Assembly: GCF_024343615.1 (NCBI RefSeq)
Contig: NZ_RJUB01000005.1
Location: forward strand, 78,251-142,250
Direction of reading: 5' to 3'
Origin: Ferruginibacter sp. HRS2-29
GTDB taxonomy: Bacteria; Bacteroidota; Bacteroidia; Chitinophagales; Chitinophagaceae
Length of the DNA stretch: 64,000 nucleotides
Below the pieces are notes generated by a model. The model had not been told where the DNA came from and did not search any database. It saw nothing but the letters and a program-made list of their open reading frames with translations. This document shows, in pieces, positions 33,895 to 41,629 of this stretch (positions are counted from its first letter, which is position 1; each line of letters opens with the position of its first letter). A program made the position numbers and the translations under genes.

Positions 33895-34988
33895 GGTTTC
33901 TTCCAAACTAATTTATCTTCATTCGCTAACTGATGGCATATTCCTTTTCTATCTTGAATTTTGGTTACAGTTATCAATGGATTGGATGTCAGCTGAAGCA
34001 TTGATGCTCCTTGCGTTACTGAATTTAAGCGATCCAAAGCACTATTGTGATTAGCTGCTGCAATATCAATAACCCCTTCGTATAACTCATTTTGCAAATC
34101 TTCAAAAGTTCCTGGCGGGACAGTATCACGAGCAAAATTTCTCAACGATTCAGCATGGTAAAACATCTCGCGTTGGCGTTTATAATGATCTTCAAGATTG
34201 GCCAATGGTGCTAAATCTTCAAACTTTTGAATCTCAATTTTTTTGTCGTCACTATAAGCTTCAAAAAGTTGGGTAATATATCGACTTTCATTTTCGGCAA
34301 TTTCAAGTGGAGGAGAAGCTGAATTTGGTCTATCAGGTAAACCTCCCCCGAACCTTATAGCGTGCCAAGGAGTTTTTCGATGTTCATTTATTATTTCGAT
34401 GCAAGGTCGCATAGTAAAAATTGAATAATCAAAATTTTCACAATAGGTTTTGAATTCGCCGGACATATCAATTTCTTGAGAAGCCGTTATTCCAGTCTTG
34501 CAATAGTTATCCCAGTTCTCAAATAAGTAATCTTTCAGTAATGTTTTATTCAGCAACTGCTTTTTTAACTTCATCCCACAATCTTTCGGTGCAATAAAAA
34601 AGTATTTGCGCGGTGCTGCATAAAGTTTGTTGAAAGAGTACCAAAGAATTTTACCAACCTCTAGAACCGCGGTGCTTGGGGTAATGGGATCATCATAATT
34701 TTTACATTGAAAATTATCCCAGACACCTTCTAGGTTTTTGTCATCAACAAAACCCGCAATATCAATACCAAGATCATTTGCTCCTGAAAATCTCACAACA
34801 CTTTTGTATTGAGATCGTTGTTCGGTTACCCATTCTTGAATAAATCTTTCCCATTCATCTGGAGGGTAGAGAAGAATTAACTGCTGCGGTAAAAATAAAA
34901 GGCCAGTAGATATTCGCGAAGAAGTATAAGTCTTAGTATCGCTGGGAATAGCGATATCAACAAATTTTATGGGTTCGGAATTGTTCAT
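33891..34988 (-). CDS. ABC-three-component system effector with nuclease-like N-terminal domain
   Basis: 365 residues when started at ATG 34988 (MNNSEPIKFVDIA). The N-terminal half looks like a PD-(D/E)xK nuclease core: GANDLGIDIAGF supplies an acidic residue and WDNFQCKNYDDPI gives the Q-x-K strand. The C-terminal half, from about residue 230, is the ABC-3C C-terminal region (HYKRQREMFYHAESLRNFARD). Such systems are predicted to sense foreign nucleic acid through the ATPase and cut with the nuclease. Nuclease activity here is inferred from motif spacing only. Confidence 0.75.
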   Translation of the reverse strand: MNNSEPIKFVDIAIPSDTKTYTSSRISTGLLFLPQQLILLYPPDEWERFIQEWVTEQRSQYKSVVRFSGANDLGIDIAGFVDDKNLEGVWDNFQCKNYDDPITPSTAVLEVGKILWYSFNKLYAAPRKYFFIAPKDCGMKLKKQLLNKTLLKDYLFENWDNYCKTGITASQEIDMSGEFKTYCENFDYSIFTMRPCIEIINEHRKTPWHAIRFGGGLPDRPNSASPPLEIAENESRYITQLFEAYSDDKKIEIQKFEDLAPLANLEDHYKRQREMFYHAESLRNFARDTVPPGTFEDLQNELYEGVIDIAAANHNSALDRLNSVTQGASMLQLTSNPLITVTKIQDRKGICHQLANEDKLVWKKP

Positions 34989-35041
34989 GCAGAAGTTCAG
35001 GTAATCAAAGATATAAATATTAGTGCATTTATTGAAAGTAA

Positions 35042-36334
35042 CTATAATATACACTTTAAGGTTATTTTCTTCAACCATTCTAATTTTTGCTGCAAGCTTG
35101 AACCGTCACCATACGATGGTCTCCCCAATTTGTGCCCCATTAAATCTGCTTGCAATCGATCCGGCGCATTAACACTTAACAACCGATCTTGAAAGCTATG
35201 GCGCAATGAGTAAGCCGTATGTTTTTTTGTAGGAAGAAGTTTGTGTTCGTTCAGATATTTATTCACCGTGGCCGAAAGATTATCAGGCTTTTCAAAGTAA
35301 GATGTAAATCCATTTGGAAACGCCGTAAAAGCTTCTAACGCGAAGCCCACAAGGGGAATGACACGCCGACGATATTTCGTTTTTAAAGTATGCTTTTCTC
35401 GCGATGTGATAATGATGTGAGGAATGTCGTGATCGATTATGATATCTTCTTTTCGAAAACCTGTTAATTCAGAAAACCCTGCGCCGGTTTCAGCTAAGGC
35501 AAATAATGCGGCTTTTGCTTCAGCATTTAAGCCAGAAAGGTTCTTTTCATTTAAAAGGGTATTAATGATATAATTGGTTTCAAAAGGCGGTCGTTTACCT
35601 TCTTCGCCTTTGTCGAGGATCAATTTTCTGAACAAATGTTTTATATCCAAATTAAGATGAAAATTATCTGACACCGTTTCGATAATTGTTTTCGCAAAAA
35701 CAATTTCTTTGTTTGCAGAAACAGGAATAATCTTTCCGTGCTGCACTCTTTCGATCAAAGCATCCTTAACCTTTATAGTATCTGAACGTGTCAATTCGTG
35801 GAGCGGCTTATCACCTACAACGGCAATAAAGTTTCGCATGGCTTTTTTGCGAGGGTTTTGCCATTTTCGGATTTGAGCACCGGTTTTATTCATGACAAGG
35901 TTTTTGGAGCAGGCCAGATATTTAGAAAAACAATCACTTAAGAGAATTAACGGCTTGGCAACACCACCCGCCAAAGCCTCTACCTGTCGCGGCGCCTTTA
36001 TAGATTTTTCGATGCGATCCAAACGCACGAAAATTTCGGAAAGGGGCATGTTTGCCAATTCAGCCGCAGGGTAATATCCAAACCCAAAAAGTCTGGCTGT
36101 TTTGACGGCCACGTTAAACTTGTCCAGGCTATGGAATGAGCCAGTTTTTATTAACTGCTGCCAATAGTTCTCTATCTCTTGATTGCGGGCATGCGCAAGC
36201 TTCGCCGCTAATGCAGGGGAATCAGTTCGTAGCGATATTCTAATGAAAGGCCGCGGATCATAGGCCTTTAGGGAGCTGGGAGTACGGCGATAGTAATAGT
36301 AAGTCTTTTGTCTTTTTACGATGTAATTCATCAA
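35042..36334 (-). CDS. Tyrosine recombinase (phage-type integrase)
   Basis: 430 residues. The N-terminal arm-binding part (VKRQKTYYYYRRTP...FIRISLRTDSP) is of a kind I associate with proteobacterial integrases. The catalytic half shows SLRHSFQDR (box II His-Arg), LMGHKLG and the nucleophile in RPSYGDGSSL. The box I Arg expected in 'ETGAR' is Gly here (ETGAGFSEL), a one-base change from Arg codons such as AGG or CGG. It probably drove insertion at tRNA-Lys, about 3.6 kb away. The ABC-3C genes lie between integrase and tRNA. Confidence 0.85.
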   Translation of the reverse strand: MMNYIVKRQKTYYYYRRTPSSLKAYDPRPFIRISLRTDSPALAAKLAHARNQEIENYWQQLIKTGSFHSLDKFNVAVKTARLFGFGYYPAAELANMPLSEIFVRLDRIEKSIKAPRQVEALAGGVAKPLILLSDCFSKYLACSKNLVMNKTGAQIRKWQNPRKKAMRNFIAVVGDKPLHELTRSDTIKVKDALIERVQHGKIIPVSANKEIVFAKTIIETVSDNFHLNLDIKHLFRKLILDKGEEGKRPPFETNYIINTLLNEKNLSGLNAEAKAALFALAETGAGFSELTGFRKEDIIIDHDIPHIIITSREKHTLKTKYRRRVIPLVGFALEAFTAFPNGFTSYFEKPDNLSATVNKYLNEHKLLPTKKHTAYSLRHSFQDRLLSVNAPDRLQADLMGHKLGRPSYGDGSSLQQKLEWLKKITLKCIL

Positions 36335-36604
36335 ACTGTAGCCTCACTTGTGTGCCAAAATTGCGAAACAAGCGGACTGGTTTAATTACGTTACTTATGA
36401 AAAAACATAAAAATCGTGTTATTAACGATTTAAATGAGCCAAGGCATACGATAGTAGGTCTGTCTTGGCGTCCCCAAGGAACGTATCTGCTTGTTTCTTA
36501 ATTTTTAGGCAATTGGTTGAACTTAATAGAAAAATGATTCATTACACACTGAACAGTTGCGCAGAAATGTATCGCACTTTGTAACCCATTATCTATTCGC
36601 ATAT

Positions 36605-36778
36605 TTAATCTACCGCAAGATCATTGGCCAAGTCAAGAATTCTTTTTCTTTCTTTCGCTTTCTCGAGTTCATTTTGTAAACGCTCGAAAATTGGTAAATA
36701 CTTATCGCCATATAAAGTAATAATCTTCGCAACTATTTTTATTCTCTTAAAAATATCATCGTAAGAATAGCTATTCAT
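36605..36778 (-). CDS. 57-aa hypothetical helical protein
   Basis: ATG at 36778 to TAA at 36605 gives 57 residues with the pattern YDDIFKRIKIVAKIITLYG, then a charged helix (LQNELEKAKERKRIL). It is small and basic/acidic without known domain. It precedes the integrase on the same strand with 270 bases between, in which I see nothing. Confidence 0.5.
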   Translation of the reverse strand: MNSYSYDDIFKRIKIVAKIITLYGDKYLPIFERLQNELEKAKERKRILDLANDLAVD

Positions 36779-36878
36779 TTATACCCCCTGCTAAATTGAG
36801 CAGGTTGAATATCAGATTGAGATGTCGAAAACAACAACATTCGACTTATTAATCTTTTTAAAATTTGTAATTTTAAAA

Positions 36879-37187
36879 ATGGAAATCAATTTTATTATGG
36901 AGACAGAAAAATTAAAGTCTCTAACATACACCGTCAATCTTCCTTACGCTAAAGAATATTTTAAAGATCGATTTCATTGTCTGGACACTCTGGATGTTTC
37001 TATCAAAGAACATCCGATCACAGACTTAAAGAATTACCAGCAATCATCACATCGATACGATTCACTAAAAAGATATTGTCATCTTAAAATATCTCTTTAC
37101 CCAAATACTGAGCCTGAAGCTTTTCACGGGATTATCCAACGCTGCTTAAATCAATTGGAGATACACCTAGGACTAATCTCCAAATAG
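36879..37187 (+). CDS. Hypothetical protein, about 102 aa
   Basis: ATG 36879 (MEINFIMETEKL) is chosen over the ATG at 36822, whose first 19 residues are unlikely coding sequence; 36897 is a further option. The protein contains KEYFKDRFHCLDTLDVSIKE and ends QLEIHLGLISK. No family recognised. It is divergent from the 57-aa gene and stands alone. Confidence 0.45.
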   Translation: MEINFIMETEKLKSLTYTVNLPYAKEYFKDRFHCLDTLDVSIKEHPITDLKNYQQSSHRYDSLKRYCHLKISLYPNTEPEAFHGIIQRCLNQLEIHLGLISK

Positions 37188-37547
37188 TTCATACAATCGT
37201 ATGGCTGCACATATCATTGTAGGATTGAAATTTAAAAACCCGAATTTTGTTGCAAACATTATGTCGAATCGATTATTTACTTCCCACTTTCAATTTTCGG
37301 AAGTGACTTTCATTTCTTTGGTAGTCAAAAAATCAAAAAGGGCGTGATAAATGTTTTCTTCAAAAAAGCTGTGTGATAAGCACGGCGCTCGAAACCTACC
37401 TCAATACAAACAGATTTGCGTTGATGTCCCACTGGCATTCGGTCATGGCATAACAATGTAAAATTTTCTCAAAAAGAAGAGGGAAAACCCTGCAAGGCTT
37501 TCCCTCCTTTAAATATCCATCCCTGCAACCCGTCTAAAGGAGCTTCG
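37188..37547. other. Gene-free 360-base stretch with a hairpin
   Basis: No coding sequence. The only feature is a hairpin, GAGGGAAA (37479-37486) with TTTCCCTC (37499-37506), with two further GC pairs inside, ending 42 bases before the primase-like gene. It may terminate the small gene upstream or be a regulatory leader of the DNA-processing genes. Confidence 0.5.
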
Positions 37548-38456
37548 ATGAACATCGAACAAGCTAAAGCTATACCCATTTCCGTAATTCTTGACAAGCT
37601 GAATCTTAAGCCGCAGCGCACAAACGGCCATAAGCAGCTTTATTTCTCTCCGCTTCGTAATGAAAAGACACCAAGCCTGTGGGTAGATGGCCATAAAAAC
37701 CTTTGGCATGACTACGGGGATATGCAGTGGCAGGGTGGCGATAGTATTCACCTAGTTCTTGCTTACCTGTTTTATCAAAACATGGATCACCATGTCAGCG
37801 ATGCCTTACGTTGGCTACGGAACATGACAGGATTTATCCCTGTTATCCGACCTGTGATTGATCCAAACGAATTACCAAAGGATAAAAGTCTTGTTATAAC
37901 CAGCACGAACAAGATTACAAAGTCATACCTTTTTGAATACGGCAATAGTCGCGGTATTCCTCCTTCTGTTCTAACACAATACTTTCAACAGGCAATTGTC
38001 CTAAACAATTCGACAGGCCTTCGTTTTCATACGCTCTCCATGCGCAATGATATGAAAGGTTATGAATTACGGAATGAAAAATTTAAAGGATGCATTGGGA
38101 GAAAGTACATTACTTTCATCCGAGGCACACAGCCTAAGCCCGATGGTATCAATATTTTCGAAGGCGCTTTCGATTTTGTGTCACTCATTGCGCAGCAGAA
38201 CGGAAAATCCTTAAAAAATGATTCAATGATTTTGCATTCTTTGAGCAACCTTAAAAAGTCGACAGCTTACATCCGAAACTATGGATATAAAAATTGTTTC
38301 ACCTGGATGGATAATGACCAGGCCGGTATCGAGGCCACAAAAGCGTGGACAGAATTTTGCAAAACCGAAGAACATCTCTTGCACGTTCCCATGAACCGAT
38401 ATTACACGCCCTATAAGGACGTCAATGCGGCTCATATGGCAAAGCTTGAACTGTAA
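37548..38456 (+). CDS. DNA primase-like protein (CHC2 zinc-finger-like + Toprim)
   Basis: 302 residues. The N-terminal part resembles the primase zinc-finger fold (YFSPLRNEKTPSLWV, WHDYGDMQWQGGDSIHLVLAY), and the Toprim domain follows with NIFEGAFDFVSLIA (the Glu) and TWMDNDQAGIEA (the DxD-type acids). Proteins of this shape are standard on mobile elements. It opens a + strand trio with a RadC-like and an ArdC-like gene. A strong Shine-Dalgarno AAAGGAG (37536-37542) five bases before the ATG is unusual for Bacteroidota and hints at a foreign origin. Confidence 0.8.
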   Translation: MNIEQAKAIPISVILDKLNLKPQRTNGHKQLYFSPLRNEKTPSLWVDGHKNLWHDYGDMQWQGGDSIHLVLAYLFYQNMDHHVSDALRWLRNMTGFIPVIRPVIDPNELPKDKSLVITSTNKITKSYLFEYGNSRGIPPSVLTQYFQQAIVLNNSTGLRFHTLSMRNDMKGYELRNEKFKGCIGRKYITFIRGTQPKPDGINIFEGAFDFVSLIAQQNGKSLKNDSMILHSLSNLKKSTAYIRNYGYKNCFTWMDNDQAGIEATKAWTEFCKTEEHLLHVPMNRYYTPYKDVNAAHMAKLEL

Positions 38457-38467
38457 GGAGAGATAAA

Positions 38468-38941
38468 ATGACAGAAACATCACGAACACTTTTTGCAGTG
38501 TCAGAAATCGAACTAATCTACCGAAATGATCTTGACCCGGAGGACAGGATCAAAATTTCAGGGACGGAAACAGCCTATCAATTACTTTTATCCGTGTGGG
38601 ATGAGAATAAGATTCAACTTGTCGAGCAGTTCTACATGCTCATGCTTGACCGGGACAATTCCTGTCTAGGGGTTTCTCACCTTGCCACCGGCGGCGTGTC
38701 GTCATGTATTGTTGATCCTAAAGTTGCTTTCGCCACAGCACTAAAGGCAAGGGCGACAGGTTTGATCCTTGCGCATAATCACCCTTCAGGTGATTTAAGG
38801 CCAAGTCGCGCAGATCAGCTTGTGACGCAAAAGTTTGTAGAGGCTGGGAGATTTTTGGACATTCCAATAATTGATCATCTGATCGTCAATCCATACAGTT
38901 TCTATTCTTTTGCCTCTCATGATCTTATTCAGCCTCAATAA
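38468..38941 (+). CDS. RadC-like JAB/MPN-domain protein
   Basis: 157 residues with the full JAMM metal motif: HNHPSGDLRPSRAD gives HxH...D, and the upstream Glu is in VEQFYMLMLDRDN. It is the stand-alone JAB domain common on integrative elements (often annotated RadC or DNA repair protein), but its role there is unknown. AAGGAGAG (38455-38462) is a clear Shine-Dalgarno. It follows the primase-like gene by eleven bases. Confidence 0.9.
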   Translation: MTETSRTLFAVSEIELIYRNDLDPEDRIKISGTETAYQLLLSVWDENKIQLVEQFYMLMLDRDNSCLGVSHLATGGVSSCIVDPKVAFATALKARATGLILAHNHPSGDLRPSRADQLVTQKFVEAGRFLDIPIIDHLIVNPYSFYSFASHDLIQPQ

Positions 38942-38986
38942 TTTCAAACCGTACACAAATGTAATCCCCAACCGAAAGGCCTTAAA

Positions 38987-39910
38987 ATGCAACCTTCCGA
39001 AAATGCCGCATCGTCTGTAGAAAATACAGCAGTTAGAAAAGACATTCATCAACAGGTCACAGATGTCATCATTGATCAATTAGAAAAAGGCACGATCCCG
39101 TGGCAACAAACCTGGATCAATAATAATCCGCTGTTCCGCATTCCCAAAAATTATGTCACCGGCAATAAATATCGCGGCGTAAATATTCTACTGCTTTGGT
39201 CGGCCGCACAGACCCATAACTATTCTACCCAGGAATGGGCGAGCTTCAAACAATGGCAATCTAAAAATGAAATGGTTCGCAAAGGAGAGAAGGGCAATAT
39301 GATTGTTTATGCCGACACATTTGAAAAAGAGGTTGACGGAGAATTGAAGAAAATCCCGTTTCTTAAATACTCAGTCGTTTTTAATCGGGCACAGTTGGCC
39401 AGTTACGACCCTGACGAGATCATTGAACTAACTTCCATGCCGCAAGTCGATAGAATTAGTATAGCAGATGATTTTGTTGCCAACACGTTCGCAAATATTG
39501 AACATCGCGACGGCGGGGCTTCATATGTTCCATCCTTAGATAAGATATTTATGCCTAAACCTACATCCTTTATCAAAATTGGAAACAGCACGGCGACTGA
39601 AAATTATTACTCCACACTATTGCATGAACTGACCCATTGGACAGGACATTCATCACGATTGAACCGTTTGACAAAAACTAATTACGGTAGCAATGATTAC
39701 GCTTTGGAAGAACTCGTAGCTGAATTGGGAGCAGCCTTTCTCACCACAGAGTTAGGTATAACGACTCCCGAAAAAGAAAATCATGCAGGATATATCGCAA
39801 GCTGGCTGAGGGTTTTGAAGGATGACAAACACTTTATTATTTCTGCAGCCAGTGAAGCTAGCAAAGCTGTCGAACGTTTAATTGATATGCAGCCTTTAAA
39901 GTTTAATTAA
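38987..39910 (+). CDS. ArdC-like antirestriction protein (ssDNA-binding + zincin)
   Basis: 307 residues. The N-terminal ssDNA-binding domain is visible (QVTDVIIDQLEKGTIPWQQTW, YRGVNILLLW, KGEKGNMIVYAD), and the C-terminal metallopeptidase domain carries LLHELTHWTGH with the distal Glu in ALEELVAELGAAFL. ArdC proteins protect incoming conjugative DNA from restriction. It is the last gene of the trio before a terminator. Confidence 0.85.
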   Translation: MQPSENAASSVENTAVRKDIHQQVTDVIIDQLEKGTIPWQQTWINNNPLFRIPKNYVTGNKYRGVNILLLWSAAQTHNYSTQEWASFKQWQSKNEMVRKGEKGNMIVYADTFEKEVDGELKKIPFLKYSVVFNRAQLASYDPDEIIELTSMPQVDRISIADDFVANTFANIEHRDGGASYVPSLDKIFMPKPTSFIKIGNSTATENYYSTLLHELTHWTGHSSRLNRLTKTNYGSNDYALEELVAELGAAFLTTELGITTPEKENHAGYIASWLRVLKDDKHFIISAASEASKAVERLIDMQPLKFN

Positions 39911-39916
39911 AAGTCA

Positions 39917-39944
39917 AAGCCTCGGTTTGAGCCGAGGCTTTTTA
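39917..39944 (+). terminator. Rho-independent terminator behind ardC-like gene
   Basis: AAGCCTCGG and CCGAGGCTT arms around TTTGAG, followed by TTTTAA. It closes the primase/RadC/ArdC transcript. Confidence 0.85.
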
Positions 39945-40098
39945 ATATCTTAATGATGACAATCTATGATACGACCTCATTATAAACCTTAACAATTGCC
40001 GGGCTTTGCGGTTTAAAAAATAGCTTTGTACAAAGCTGAATATCAATAGAAAAGTTAACATTTTGAAGTTTGCTATTTTTTTATGTAATTTTATCGAA

Positions 40099-40584
40099 AT
40101 GCCTAGAAAGAAAAGATATTTGATAACCAAGGCTAGACATAAGACTATGTTTAACTCTAGCGCTATGGTCAAGACAAATTCTTCATTTGAAAATTCACCT
40201 CTCGATTTTCTTAATCCTCGTTTTTATAGCCATATCATATCATATGTTCCGCAAAAACTGGATAAATTAGTTGATGATGCCCGTAGCGGTGTGGTAACAA
40301 TAGTAAAATCTAATATTTTTCTTTCATATTTTCTTTTAGGAAAGCGTATTAAAATGTGGGCAGGCATCAAACCACCATCCGATGAAGAACGCAATCTTGC
40401 TCATCGTATATCTTATATTAAAACGATTGCAACTGAAGGTGCTGAAGATATTTTAAGATATGGTAATTTAATGGAAGAGGATAAAGAATACATTCGTAGT
40501 TTTGAAAATTCTAACTTGGATGAACTAAATGCTGAGTTAGCGAATTTGCGAAATCAACTTTATCATAACGAACTAGCTTTGTAA
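40099..40584 (+). CDS. Hypothetical protein, about 161 aa
   Basis: ATG 40099 (MPRKKRYLITKARHK) is preferred to ATG 40063, which adds a hydrophobic twelve-residue lead. Two conspicuous parts: LDFLNPRFYSHIISYVPQKLDKLVD and a C-terminal helical stretch (NLDELNAELANLRNQLYHNE). No domain recognised. Its end overlaps the convergent GNAT-like gene by 22 bases. Confidence 0.5.
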   Translation: MPRKKRYLITKARHKTMFNSSAMVKTNSSFENSPLDFLNPRFYSHIISYVPQKLDKLVDDARSGVVTIVKSNIFLSYFLLGKRIKMWAGIKPPSDEERNLAHRISYIKTIATEGAEDILRYGNLMEEDKEYIRSFENSNLDELNAELANLRNQLYHNELAL

Positions 40585-41207
40585 TTGGCGAATGTTTCCC
40601 TACTTGGTGAACCTTCCTTCAAATCGAAAACACCGCCCCAACTTTCCCCTTCTTTATCCCAGAGTAATTTGTATTCATCCGAATACGATGTAAATTCTAA
40701 TAAATTTTCAAAGTTTTCGTCTTCCTTAATTTTCTTTTCTAATTTGCGATCAGATATAAATTTCTCGAAATTTATTTGAGACAGTTTATCCATTCTAAAT
40801 CCGTATCGATGCCATAACTTGTAACCGAGGTAGGGAGTTCTTCCATCGCTATGCATACCTCTGGCAGCTTCACAATCTATAAAATCAAATCCCAATCGAA
40901 TTGCATTTTCTATTTTCGAAATCATAATTCTTTCGCCATACCCGGGGGCTATAATCAGTTCAGCGTGAATTGAGTTATTATAAAATCTCAATTCTGTCTC
41001 AATACAAAAGAGAAGTTCAGTTACTAATAGCTGAGGGCTTGGGTAGTATTTATGCATATCTTTTTTTCTAAGATCATGAAATGGTTTTACCCCATATGCT
41101 CCCGTTAAACTGAATGCTTCATCGTAAGGAATTCCCGTAACTCTAGGAAAGCTTTCCTCATCCATTAATTCTCTACAGTCTTTATCAAATGGCTTTCTTA
41201 TAATCAT
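40563..41207 (-). CDS. GNAT-like acyltransferase-type protein
   Basis: About 214 residues from ATG 41207 (MIIRKPFDKDCRELMD). The middle matches the acetyl-CoA binding region of the GNAT fold only loosely: SIHAELIIAPGYGERIMISKIENAIRLG in place of motif A, then IDCEAARG and LGYKLWHRYGF, which are typical for motif B. Acetyltransferase activity is uncertain. It lies behind the relaxase and a 123-aa gene on the same strand, as a late gene of the mobilisation operon. Confidence 0.5.
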   Translation of the reverse strand: MIIRKPFDKDCRELMDEESFPRVTGIPYDEAFSLTGAYGVKPFHDLRKKDMHKYYPSPQLLVTELLFCIETELRFYNNSIHAELIIAPGYGERIMISKIENAIRLGFDFIDCEAARGMHSDGRTPYLGYKLWHRYGFRMDKLSQINFEKFISDRKLEKKIKEDENFENLLEFTSYSDEYKLLWDKEGESWGGVFDLKEGSPSRETFANYKASSL

Positions 41208-41257
41208 ATTTTTTATTTTGGTAATGTAATATAAAATCAATTATCAACAAATCTCCT

Positions 41258-41629
41258 TCACATATTTTTTTCTGTAATTGTAATTTGACTTATTTTTTGA
41301 TTTGCTTGTTCAGCTAGTTCAGAATATCGTTCATCTATACAATTAAGAATTCTTGGCACATGATTGAATAATTTTTGATAAAGTATTTCAAGTTTTACAC
41401 CTTCCACTATAATCTTGTGGGAAGTGAAATTTAGAGTAATCGAATTTTCCGAAGGCTGATACTCACACGAAACCAAATAACTGTAGTTCAAAAAAAGCAT
41501 GTTCCCGTTAGCCTGAACAAAACAAACATTTCTGACATTGCTACCGGAGTGATAATTTTCGTCCTTGGCCGCGGGATCGTTCTCCTTCATTTCATCCACT
41601 TTAAGCTTAAAATTAAATTCCTGGCTCAT
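41258..41629 (-). CDS. Hypothetical protein, 123 aa
   Basis: Overlaps the end of the relaxase gene by 17 bases, so it is probably translated from the same mRNA. Contents: a polar start, several strands (NVCFVQANGNMLFLNYSYLVSCEY) and a C-terminal helix (RYSELAEQANQKISQI). No family recognised. Confidence 0.5.
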   Translation of the reverse strand: MSQEFNFKLKVDEMKENDPAAKDENYHSGSNVRNVCFVQANGNMLFLNYSYLVSCEYQPSENSITLNFTSHKIIVEGVKLEILYQKLFNHVPRILNCIDERYSELAEQANQKISQITITEKNM

